Shown: positions 1-5,568 of the stretch, in pieces
How the letters are laid out: every line of letters starts with the position of its first letter
Numbering within the stretch: position 1 is the first letter of the stretch
DNA from: an uncultured Blautia sp.
Lineage (GTDB): Bacteria; Bacillota; Clostridia; Lachnospirales; Lachnospiraceae
Reading direction: 5' to 3'
NCBI GenBank assembly: GCA_900552095.1
Contig: URYM01000045.1
Coordinates: 1 to 10,141, forward strand
Length of the DNA: 10,141 bases
The notes under the pieces: generated by a model
Seen by the model: the letters and a program-made list of their open reading frames with translations, nothing else
Databases searched by the model: none
What the model was told of the DNA's origin: nothing
Position numbers and translations under genes: made by a program

Positions 1-224
1 GGGAAGTGCAGGAATATCTGCGTCTGTCCTGCCCTCAGCCGGTATATCGGTGGTTTAAGGGGAAGACGATGCCCTCTTTGGATCATCTGTACGCTTTAAG
101 CATACTTCTGGGCAGGCATATGGAAGAGCTGGTGGTTCCCGGAGACGGGGAAGAAGGCGTGAGATTTTTTGGAAAGAACCGCAGACGGATGCTTTCTTAC
201 TGGGAGAAGATCGAGGCGGCATAA
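1..224 (+). CDS. XRE-like helix-turn-helix protein, C-terminal part (5' end outside window)
   Basis: The reading frame is open to the left edge (first full codon at base 3), so the start is missing. A GTG at base 6 exists but would begin inside the helix-turn-helix, so it is not taken as the start. The visible part contains the recognition-helix and following helix pattern of small XRE/Cro-C1 proteins: PQPVYRWFKGKTMPSLDHLY, then ALSILLGRHMEELVV. It ends in a basic tail, KNRRRMLSYWEKIEAA. Proteins of this layout are common, mostly uncharacterised, DNA-binding regulators in Lachnospiraceae. The TAA stop lies in the A-rich arm base of the terminator shared with the opposing niaR gene. Target and role cannot be told. 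Confidence 0.7.
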   Translation, partial: EVQEYLRLSCPQPVYRWFKGKTMPSLDHLYALSILLGRHMEELVVPGDGEEGVRFFGKNRRRMLSYWEKIEAA

Positions 225-225
225 A

Positions 226-283
226 AAAACGGGCAGAAAAAGCAGGGGCTGTTTTGAAAGCCTCTTCTTTTTCTGCCCGTTTT
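226..283. terminator. Bidirectional intrinsic terminator between XRE-like gene and niaR
   Basis: A perfect 17-bp inverted repeat (AAAACGGGCAGAAAAAG at 226-242 against 267-283) continues, after one mismatch, into a further 7 bp (244-250 with 259-265, one G-U pair) with an 8-nt loop. On the minus strand the stem is followed by a run of seven Ts (223-229), ideal for ending the nad operon after niaR (stop at 292-294). On the plus strand the tract is a shorter T4 (280-283), so it should act more weakly for the XRE-like gene. Confidence 0.85.
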
Positions 284-291
284 CCGACTGG

Positions 292-798
292 TCAGGCGTC
301 ACAGATTCCCAGATCCCGGAGGGAATGCCCGATCAGATCCAGGATTTCATCGCTGTCGGCGAGGACAGTATGGCAGTGGTGGCCGGATGTAAGGTTGGTC
401 AGAGGCTTTGACTTTCCGGACTTGATATCTTCCAGAAACTGTCTGACCTGAATCCTGGAACTGATCTGCAGGGGAGCCTTCAGTTCTCCGTAGATTTCAT
501 GCTGGACGAAAACGTCCTTTACCGTTCCCCCACAGTCTACGATGGCATTGAGTTCTGCTTCAATCTGGTCGTCCCGGTGAAAAACGTGAAAAACCCGTTC
601 TGCCTTTTTCAGAGCGCCGCAGAGGTAGCCCCTGTTTGTGGAGATGATGTCATAGTCTGCGGCGCGCAGAAGGGCGATGTCCTGTACGATCACCTGTCTG
701 CTCACCTGAAAAAGTTCAGCCAGTTTCGTGCCGGATACCGGCTTCCTGCTGCCCGCGATATATTTCAGGATTTCCTGTCTGCGCATTTCTCCAACCAT
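292..798 (-). CDS. niaR: NiaR (YrxA-type) transcriptional repressor of NAD biosynthesis, HTH_11 + 3H domain
   Basis: This 168-residue protein has an N-terminal winged helix (about residues 5-60, MRRQEILKYIAGSRKPVSGT then LAELFQVSRQVIVQDIALLR). A C-terminal 3H domain (about 70-168) follows. Its metal/ligand-site histidines are visible: H74 with E82 eight residues later, H100 in VQHEIYG, and H141/H143 in GHHCHT. Family knowledge: NiaR binds nicotinic acid and represses NAD synthesis or niacin uptake genes. It is the last gene of nadA-nadB-nadC-niaR, 47 nt after nadC, so it probably controls its own operon. A ribosome site (AAAGGA) lies about 9 nt before the ATG at 798. A TATAAT hexamer (830-835) in the nadC-niaR gap could be a secondary promoter, but it lacks a convincing -35. 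The gene runs into the strong terminator at 226-283. Confidence 0.93.
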   Translation of the reverse strand: MVGEMRRQEILKYIAGSRKPVSGTKLAELFQVSRQVIVQDIALLRAADYDIISTNRGYLCGALKKAERVFHVFHRDDQIEAELNAIVDCGGTVKDVFVQHEIYGELKAPLQISSRIQVRQFLEDIKSGKSKPLTNLTSGHHCHTVLADSDEILDLIGHSLRDLGICDA

Positions 799-845
799 TT
801 TTCAGATCCTTTCTTTTGGTTCTCCATCCATTATACATCAGAAAC

Positions 846-1697
846 TTATACTGCGCGAAGGTTTTTTAAAGAAAGATCCAGAATAGGAGAGGAATGGGTC
901 AGAGCGCCGCTGGAGATATAGTCCACGCCGATGGAAATCAGGCGTTCTATATTTTCCCGGGTTACGTTTCCGGAACATTCCGTTTCTGCTCTGCCGTCGA
1001 TGAGTTCTACGGCGGCCTTCATGTTTTCGGGAGTCATATTGTCCAGCATGATAATATCAGCGCCGGCATCCACAGCCTCCTGCACCATGTCCAGTGTTTC
1101 CACTTCGATTTCAATCTTGCGGACAAAGGGGGCATACTCTTTGGCCATCTGGATGGCTTCTTTTACGCCGCCTGCAGCTGCGATGTGGTTGTCCTTCAGC
1201 AGGATTCCATCGGAGAGATTGTATCTGTGGTTATAGCCGCCGCCCACTTTGACTGCGTATTTTTCGAAAATCCGCATATTGGGTGTAGTCTTTCTGGTAT
1301 CCAGCAGTTTTGTTTTACTGTCTTTGAGAAGATCGGCGATCTGTCTTGTGTAGGTGGCGATACCGCTCATTCTCTGCAGATAGTTCAGGGCAGTGCGTTC
1401 ACCGGAGAGAAGAACGCGGATGTCTCCGCGAATCACGCCCAGAAGCTGTCCCTTCTGTACAGTATCTCCGTCCTGTACGTAAAATTCTGTCTCAGTTCCG
1501 GGATCCAGCAGGGTGAAGACGCGGGCGAAGACGGCAAGACCGGCGATCACACCGTCCTCTTTGCACAGAAGCTGAACTTCGCCCTGCTTTGCTTCACGCA
1601 TGACAGCGTTGGTGGTAATGTCTTCGCTGGTAATATCTTCCTGAAGGGCCTGTCTGATCAGATTGTCTGCATTTAAGTTCATGGTAATAGTATTCAT
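846..1697 (-). CDS. nadC: Nicotinate-nucleotide pyrophosphorylase (carboxylating), quinolinate phosphoribosyltransferase
   Basis: The enzyme joins quinolinate to PRPP and decarboxylates it to nicotinate mononucleotide, the third step of de novo NAD synthesis in the cytosol. The 283 residues match the family's usual length. The N-terminal sandwich domain (about 1-110) ends in LSGERTALNYLQRMSGIAT. The barrel domain carries the hallmark segments DTRKTTPNMR (133-142), GGGYNHRYNLSDGILLKDNH (152-171), EIEVE (196-200), IMLDNM (216-221), ECSGNV (240-245) and SSGALTHS (262-269). These supply the basic substrate-binding and acidic metal/PRPP-binding residues. The start at 1697 overlaps the nadB stop as ATGA, indicating translational coupling. 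AAGGAG lies 11 nt upstream. An in-frame ATG five codons later has no ribosome site of its own. Confidence 0.97.
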   Translation of the reverse strand: MNTITMNLNADNLIRQALQEDITSEDITTNAVMREAKQGEVQLLCKEDGVIAGLAVFARVFTLLDPGTETEFYVQDGDTVQKGQLLGVIRGDIRVLLSGERTALNYLQRMSGIATYTRQIADLLKDSKTKLLDTRKTTPNMRIFEKYAVKVGGGYNHRYNLSDGILLKDNHIAAAGGVKEAIQMAKEYAPFVRKIEIEVETLDMVQEAVDAGADIIMLDNMTPENMKAAVELIDGRAETECSGNVTRENIERLISIGVDYISSGALTHSSPILDLSLKNLRAV

Positions 1698-3019
1698 TTC
1701 GTATGATTCTCCTTTTTCATTTCCTGAAGTATTTTTTCTTTATAAATTTCTGCCAGCCTGTCTTTTTGGGCATGAACGTAATCCCGGGCTTCCTGACAGC
1801 GCGTTTCAAAGCGGCGGGAAAGAACGGCTTCTTCCCGGGAGGTTTGCTCTTTTTGACTTGCCTCTGTTAAATGGAGGGCGGCGCGTCTGGCAAAGACAAG
1901 GCTTTCCAGCAGAGAGTTGCTGGCCAGGCGGTTGGCGCCGTGAACGCCGTTGCAGCTGGTTTCCCCTACGGCATAGAGGTGATCCATGGAGGTATGGCTG
2001 TTCTGATCCACCCAGATGCCGCCCATGAAATAGTGCTGGGCCGGAACCACGGGGATCCAGTCTTTTGTGACATCAAATCCTTCTTCCAGACAATGTTCGT
2101 AGATATGGGGAAAATGATGCAGGATCGTATCTTCACCCAGTCCGGTCATATCCAGCCAGACGAAAGGTTTCTGATCCAGTTCCATCTGCTTCTGGATGGC
2201 GGCTGTGAGAAGATCCCGGGGGAGCACTTCGCTGGCAAAGCGTTCTCCGGCCGCGTTGTAGAGTTTGGCGCCTTCGCCGCGCACAGACTCCGAGATCAGA
2301 AAACGACGGCCGGGTTTCCTGGAATAGAGGGTAGTGGGGTGGATCTGGACGTAGTTAAGATGTTCCAGACGGATCCCGTGTCTCAGGGAAACAGCCAGGG
2401 CATCTCCGGTCAGGTGGGGATAGTTGGTGGAGTGGCGGTACAGTCCGCCGATTCCGCCGCAGGCCAGGATGGTGTGATCTGCCCGGATACCAAAAATCTC
2501 TTTTTCCCGGCTGGAAGCCAGAAGGCCGAGGCAGCAGTTCCCCTCCTCGATCAGATCCAGCATGGCGGTGTGTTCCAGAATTGTAATATTGGGCAGCTTT
2601 TTTACGGCTTCCAGAAGTTTGCTGGTGATCTCTTCCCCGGTGATGTCTTCGTGGAACAGGATCCGGGGCCTGGAATGGCAGCCTTCCCTGGTGTAGGCGA
2701 GGTGTTCGCCCTCGCGGGCAAAGTCCACTCCGTATTCGATTAGTTCCCGGATGATTTCCCGGGAAGAGCGAATCATAATATCCACAGATTCCCGCCGGTT
2801 TTCGTAGTGGCCTGCTTTTAAGGTATCTTCCATAAAGCTGTCATAATCATTTTCATCCCGGAGTACACAGATTCCTCCCTGAGCCAGGTAGGAATCACTG
2901 TGCTGCAGCTCTTCTTTGGTGAGGAGCACGGCATTCATCCGGGGCGGGAGATGCAGGGCGGCGAAAAGACCGCTGACTCCGCTTCCCACGATTGCCACGT
3001 CTGTTTTTATGGTTTTCAT
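1694..3019 (-). CDS. nadB: L-aspartate oxidase
   Basis: This FAD enzyme oxidises L-aspartate to iminoaspartate, which NadA consumes. The 441 residues show the dinucleotide fold GSGVSGLFAA (12-21) and the FAD/substrate segments SDSYLAQGGI (41-50), CHSRPRILFHEDITG (114-128) and ACGGIGGLYRHSTNYP (186-201). Further on come HPTTL (227-231), RFLISESVRGEGAKL (239-253), PRDLLTAAI (267-275), PAQHYFMGGI (326-335) and GETSCNGVHGANRLASNSLL (352-371). These distinguish it from succinate dehydrogenase flavoproteins. Start choice: an ATG at 3058 is in frame, but it would overlap nadA by 26 nt and precede a non-family stretch. The ATG at 3019 has AGGAGG 8 nt upstream and begins MKTIKTDVAIVGSG, as expected. 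It follows the nadA stop by 13 nt. The C-terminal helical part (about 390-441) is short compared with the roughly 540-residue E. coli enzyme; shorter forms are usual in clostridia. Confidence 0.96.
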   Translation of the reverse strand: MKTIKTDVAIVGSGVSGLFAALHLPPRMNAVLLTKEELQHSDSYLAQGGICVLRDENDYDSFMEDTLKAGHYENRRESVDIMIRSSREIIRELIEYGVDFAREGEHLAYTREGCHSRPRILFHEDITGEEITSKLLEAVKKLPNITILEHTAMLDLIEEGNCCLGLLASSREKEIFGIRADHTILACGGIGGLYRHSTNYPHLTGDALAVSLRHGIRLEHLNYVQIHPTTLYSRKPGRRFLISESVRGEGAKLYNAAGERFASEVLPRDLLTAAIQKQMELDQKPFVWLDMTGLGEDTILHHFPHIYEHCLEEGFDVTKDWIPVVPAQHYFMGGIWVDQNSHTSMDHLYAVGETSCNGVHGANRLASNSLLESLVFARRAALHLTEASQKEQTSREEAVLSRRFETRCQEARDYVHAQKDRLAEIYKEKILQEMKKENHTK

Positions 3020-3032
3020 AAATTCCGTCCTC

Positions 3033-3941
3033 CTATTTCGCCAGCCGCAGCATTTCATCCAGAGATTTCTGAGCCAGCGCTGCCGTGGAGGCGGGAATCT
3101 GAACTGCTCCGGTTCCGTTTTTCAGGCTGTCCCGGATCTTCTCCAGGGTGACCCGTTTCATATCCCGGCAGAGCTGACCGTCCATGACAGAGTGAAAGAT
3201 TTTTTGGGGACAGCGTTTTTTCAGTTCATACAGGACCCCTTCTTCTGTTCCGATGAGAAATTCTTTTTTGTCGGAAGTTTCGGCATACTGGATAATCTCG
3301 GAAGTACTGCCGGTAAAATCAGCCAGTGCAAGGACAGACTGTATACATTCCGGATGAACTAGGAACTCTGCGTCCGGGTGTTCCCGGCGGGCTTTCCGGA
3401 TGAGTTCCGGGGTGATTGCCGCATGAACCGGGCAGAAGCCGTCGTTAGGGATGATATTTTTTTCAGGGACCTGTTCTGCCACATAGGCGGCCAGGTTTCC
3501 GTCGGGAATGAAAAAGATATTTTTCTGCGGCAGAGCCTTTACAATTTTTACTGCATTGGATGAGGTGACGCATACGTCGGCGGCGGTTTTTAATTCCGCA
3601 GTGGAATTAATATAGCACACTACAGCCAGATCTTCGTAAGTTTTGCGCATCTTTTGGATTTTTTCTGCGGAAGCCATATGGGCCATGGCGCAGTCCGCCG
3701 CTGGATCCGGGAGAAGAACCGTTTTGTCCGGGTTTAGGATTTTGGCGCTCTCTCCCATGAAGGCCACCCCGGCAAATACGATCACATCCGCATCGGTCTG
3801 CCGGGCCATTTTGCTCAGATAATAAGAATCTCCTATGTAATCCGCGATCTCCTGTACCGGAGCCGGGACGTAATAATGTGCCAGAATGACAGCATTTTTT
3901 TGACGCTTTAAATTTTCGATTTCCTCTGTTATGGAATTCAT
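3033..3941 (-). CDS. nadA: Quinolinate synthase A ([4Fe-4S] enzyme)
   Basis: NadA condenses iminoaspartate with dihydroxyacetone phosphate to give quinolinate. The 302 residues are the usual size of the compact NadA form. The three cysteines expected to hold the 4Fe-4S cluster are in place, one in each pseudo-symmetric domain: C84 (DCAMA), C170 (GFCPVHA) and C258 (GQLCRDMKR). Other family segments are AHYYVP (21-26), YIGDSYYLSK (35-44), GVAFMGESAKILNP (58-71), CYINSTAE (109-116), CVTSSNA (124-130), VHPEC (195-199) and GSTSEII (211-217). It is the first gene of the operon, with AGGAGG 11 nt before the ATG at 3941. A strong promoter begins about 40 nt further upstream. The cluster predicts oxygen sensitivity, in keeping with an anaerobe. 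Confidence 0.97.
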   Translation of the reverse strand: MNSITEEIENLKRQKNAVILAHYYVPAPVQEIADYIGDSYYLSKMARQTDADVIVFAGVAFMGESAKILNPDKTVLLPDPAADCAMAHMASAEKIQKMRKTYEDLAVVCYINSTAELKTAADVCVTSSNAVKIVKALPQKNIFFIPDGNLAAYVAEQVPEKNIIPNDGFCPVHAAITPELIRKARREHPDAEFLVHPECIQSVLALADFTGSTSEIIQYAETSDKKEFLIGTEEGVLYELKKRCPQKIFHSVMDGQLCRDMKRVTLEKIRDSLKNGTGAVQIPASTAALAQKSLDEMLRLAK

Positions 3942-3978
3942 CTTCTGCTAATCCTCCTGCTGAAAGCATTTGCCAGTC

Positions 3979-4007
3979 ATTATACAATAAAAATTTACAA
4001 GTGACAA
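3979..4007 (-). promoter_or_regulatory. Sigma-A-type promoter of the nadABC-niaR operon
   Basis: Read on the minus strand, TTGTCA (4002-4007) is followed by 17 nt and then a perfect TATAAT (3979-3984). The leader to the nadA ATG is then about 30 nt and contains the AGGAGG ribosome site. Spacing and hexamers are close to consensus, and no other promoter-like match lies nearer. Confidence 0.85.
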
Positions 4008-4012
4008 GACAG
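3995..4012 (-). promoter_or_regulatory. Candidate NiaR operator overlapping the nadA -35 box
   Basis: On the minus strand this 18-nt stretch reads CTGTCTTGTCACTTGTAA. It holds the direct repeat CTTGT-CA-CTTGT with a third related element, CTGTC, in front. It covers the -35 hexamer, where a repressor would block RNA polymerase. The operon ends with niaR, so a NiaR site is expected nearby. The assignment rests on position and repeats only. I see no clean palindrome and cannot confirm that it matches the published NiaR motif. Confidence 0.3.
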
Positions 4013-4058
4013 AAAATAAAGGAAGGAAAAAAAGGGAGAAAACCTCCGGCAAATGGAA

Positions 4059-4087
4059 TTGACGGGGAGGAGGGAGTGCGCTATCAT
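4059..4087 (+). promoter_or_regulatory. Promoter for the zinc-ribbon repeat/nuclease gene
   Basis: TTGACG (4059-4064), a 17-nt spacer and TATCAT (4082-4087) form a promoter with one mismatch in each hexamer. It is divergent from the nadA promoter, with the two -35 boxes about 51 nt apart. It puts the transcript start near 4094. That rules out the in-frame ATG at 4001 and GTG at 4076 as starts of the downstream gene and supports the ATG at 4130. Confidence 0.65.
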
Positions 4088-4129
4088 CGAAGTATCAGAC
4101 AGACGGGATGGGAAGGTGGGAGAGAGGTT

Positions 4130-4573
4130 ATGGTTCAGCCCAAAATCACCATGGTCGGAAGGACGTATGGCAGGCTGACTGTACTGGAACAGGCAGAACC
4201 GCTCAAAAAAGACAGGCAGGCCTGGTATCGCTGCCGCTGTGACTGCGGCGGCGAAATTACAGTTCGGGGAACCAGTCTTCGCAATGGAAGTACTGCAAGC
4301 TGTGGCTGCCTGCGGCGGGAGAAAACGAAGAAGAGAAATGCAGAAGCCGCCGGAAAGAAGTTCGATCTGACCGGAAAACGATTTGCATTTCTCACAGCAG
4401 AGAAGAGGCTGGAGGAACGAAAGAAGGGAAGCTGTCTCTGGCTCTGCCGCTGTGACTGCGGACGATATTATAAAGGTAAGACACATGATCTGATCAGCGG
4501 AAGGGTAAAAGCTGCGGCTGTATTCCGAGCAGGGTGCCAGAAGATCTTACAGGGCGCAGATATGGTTCTCTGA
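4130..4573 (+). CDS. Zinc-ribbon-like repeat protein, N-terminal part (frame-disrupted from the downstream nuclease part)
   Basis: I recognise the repeat type but not a named gene. After MVQPKIT the frame encodes unit 1 (MVGRTYGRLTVLE ... YRCRCDCGGE ... NGSTASCGC, from 4151) and most of unit 2 (FDLTGKRFAFLT ... WLCRCDCGRY ... LISGRVK). At 4508-4510 the match stops: this frame continues with unrelated residues and ends at 4573, while the +1-numbered frame continues unit 2 as SCGC. The protein was therefore probably one chain of about 479 residues ending at 5568. The cysteine pattern (CxCxCG plus SCGC per unit) suggests zinc binding. Similar units occur in phage and mobile-element proteins of Firmicutes, as I recall. 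The ATG at 4130 is preceded by GGGAGAGAGG and lies about 36 nt downstream of the predicted transcript start. An ATG at 4001 is in frame but lies inside the nadA promoter region. Confidence 0.6.
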   Translation: MVQPKITMVGRTYGRLTVLEQAEPLKKDRQAWYRCRCDCGGEITVRGTSLRNGSTASCGCLRREKTKKRNAEAAGKKFDLTGKRFAFLTAEKRLEERKKGSCLWLCRCDCGRYYKGKTHDLISGRVKAAAVFRAGCQKILQGADMVL

Positions 4574-5079
4574 CTGTGCTGGAATTGTCCGGAGAGAGAA
4601 AGAAAAACGGTGCTGTGGTCTGGAAATGCCGCTGCGACTGCGGGCAGGAGACTTTTGTTTCCAGTGGAAATCTGAAGCAGGGGAGAACTGTGAGCTGTGG
4701 CTGTGTCCGCCGTGAAAATCTTGAGGGCAGACGATTCGGGAAGCTTATAGTGACAGGAATCGGGAAGCAGTCAGGGAGAGGCAGGGGGGCTTTCTGGAAT
4801 TGTCTTTGCGACTGCGGAACTTACTGCGAAGTACACGCTTACAAATTAAAGAGCGGTCATACGCGCAGCTGCAGCTGTTCTCACAGGGAAGCAATTCTGG
4901 ATCTTACAGGGCAGAAATTTGGCAAACTGACGGTGCTGGGAGACAGCGGGAGGAGAAGGGACGGATCCGGAGGAATGATATGGAAATGTCTCTGCAGCTG
5001 CGGACAGGAAAAAGAGATCCGGCAGGATGCTCTGGTGTCAGGGGCAGCAGCCAGCTGCGGCTGCGTGAAATCCAGGGGA
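4151..5079 (+). repeat. Five tandem coding repeats of a cysteine-rich unit
   Basis: Units begin at about 4151, 4364, 4543, 4720 and 4900. Units 2-5 are 177-180 nt (59-60 codons) and unit 1 is longer, with a lysine-rich linker. The shared pattern is (D)LTG.(R/K)(F/Y)G.LTVL, 15-20 variable residues, W.C.CDCG....V....L..G...SCGC. Five cysteines recur per unit. Unit 4 has SCSC and unit 5 has CLCSCG. At DNA level units 1 and 2 share a stretch of 18 identical bases around CTGCCGCTGTGACTGCGG, but most of the similarity is at protein level, so the duplications are old. Confidence 0.85.
4505..4515 (+). other. Frame-switch point in an A4 run within repeat unit 2
   Basis: The zero frame reads GTA AAA GCT. 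Stepping back one base after AAA (4508-4510) gives AGC TGC GGC TGT, that is LISGRVK-SCGC. This has exactly the spacing seen in the other four units (L..G...SCGC). Either one A was lost from an original A5 run, or tRNA-Lys slips from 4508-4510 to 4507-4509. A 6-bp stem with a 2-nt bulge (4512-4517 with 4525-4532) begins one base after the run, closer than usual for a frameshift stimulator. Confidence 0.75.
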
Positions 5080-5568
5080 AATGAGAAAGTAGCCAGACTT
5101 CTGAGGGAGGCAGGACTTTCTTATCAGCCGGAGTATTCACCTCCGGACATGAAGGGAAAGCGGCGATTTGACTTTGCTGTCTGGGAGGCAGGAAAGCTGT
5201 CTTATCTGATTGAATATGATGGTGTGCTGCATTTTGGATATTCGGACAGCGGATGGGATACCGAAGCCCGCTATCAGAAAATGCGTGTGAGTGATCGGGA
5301 AAAGAATGCGTATTGTTTCCAAAAAGGGATTCCCCTGATCCGTGTTCCATATACAAGATTTTCCAGACTGGAGGCAGAAGATCTCCATCCTGGGACGACG
5401 GCTTATCTGGTGAATGGAAAAAGCCGGAGAGTCGTTGCGAAAGCGAAACCGAAAGGGGAGAAAGAGGCTGATGAAGACAGCGGGGAGATATTCAGGGAAG
5501 ATCAGATTCCTGGCGGCAGCGGGGATCTTACTGGCAGTTCTGGCGGGCTGCAGAAAAGAAAATCCTGA
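4534..5568 (+). CDS. Zinc-ribbon-like repeats with C-terminal VSR/EDxHD-like nuclease domain (C-terminal part of the disrupted gene)
   Basis: If translated independently it would use a GTG at 4534 with no convincing ribosome site, so it is better read as the continuation of the gene starting at 4130. It holds units 3-5 (from 4543, 4720 and 4900), each with FG.L.V, CxC(D/S)CG and SC(G/S)C. A nuclease-like domain follows from 5080: NEKVARLLREAGLSYQPEYS, RRFDFAVW, LIEYDGVLHFG, SDREKNAYCFQKGIPLIRVP. The acidic residues in RFDF and IEYDG, the H of LHF and the D of SDREKN follow the order expected for the VSR-like EDxHD group of homing endonucleases. That assignment is from memory of the family. 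The last 50 or so residues are low-complexity and overlap the next gene by 98 nt, which suggests that the original stop was lost or lay earlier. Function is inferred only: a site-specific DNA endonuclease, possibly a freestanding homing type. Confidence 0.65.
   Translation: MPEDLTGRRYGSLTVLELSGERKKNGAVVWKCRCDCGQETFVSSGNLKQGRTVSCGCVRRENLEGRRFGKLIVTGIGKQSGRGRGAFWNCLCDCGTYCEVHAYKLKSGHTRSCSCSHREAILDLTGQKFGKLTVLGDSGRRRDGSGGMIWKCLCSCGQEKEIRQDALVSGAAASCGCVKSRGNEKVARLLREAGLSYQPEYSPPDMKGKRRFDFAVWEAGKLSYLIEYDGVLHFGYSDSGWDTEARYQKMRVSDREKNAYCFQKGIPLIRVPYTRFSRLEAEDLHPGTTAYLVNGKSRRVVAKAKPKGEKEADEDSGEIFREDQIPGGSGDLTGSSGGLQKRKS

Noticed and set aside
894..1676. 260-residue open frame on + opposite nadC
   Set aside because: It is the antisense shadow of a clearly recognised nadC. 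It has no ribosome site or family pattern.
1871..2743. 290-residue open frame on + opposite nadB
   Set aside because: nadB is intact and well conserved on the other strand. This frame is a by-product of GC-rich codon third positions.
4001..4129. Upstream extension of the zinc-ribbon gene to an ATG at 4001 or a GTG at 4076
   Set aside because: Both lie upstream of the predicted transcript start near 4094, and the ATG sits in the nadA promoter. The extra residues do not resemble the repeat unit.
4505..4515. A classic X_XXY_YYZ slippery heptamer for programmed frameshifting
   Set aside because: The codons are GTA AAA, so tandem re-pairing is not possible. Only single-tRNA slippage on A_AAA remains, so programming is kept as an open question and not called.
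4151..5079. CRISPR-like or intergenic tandem repeat
   Set aside because: The periodicity is about 177-180 nt, lies within a coding frame and is conserved mainly at protein level.
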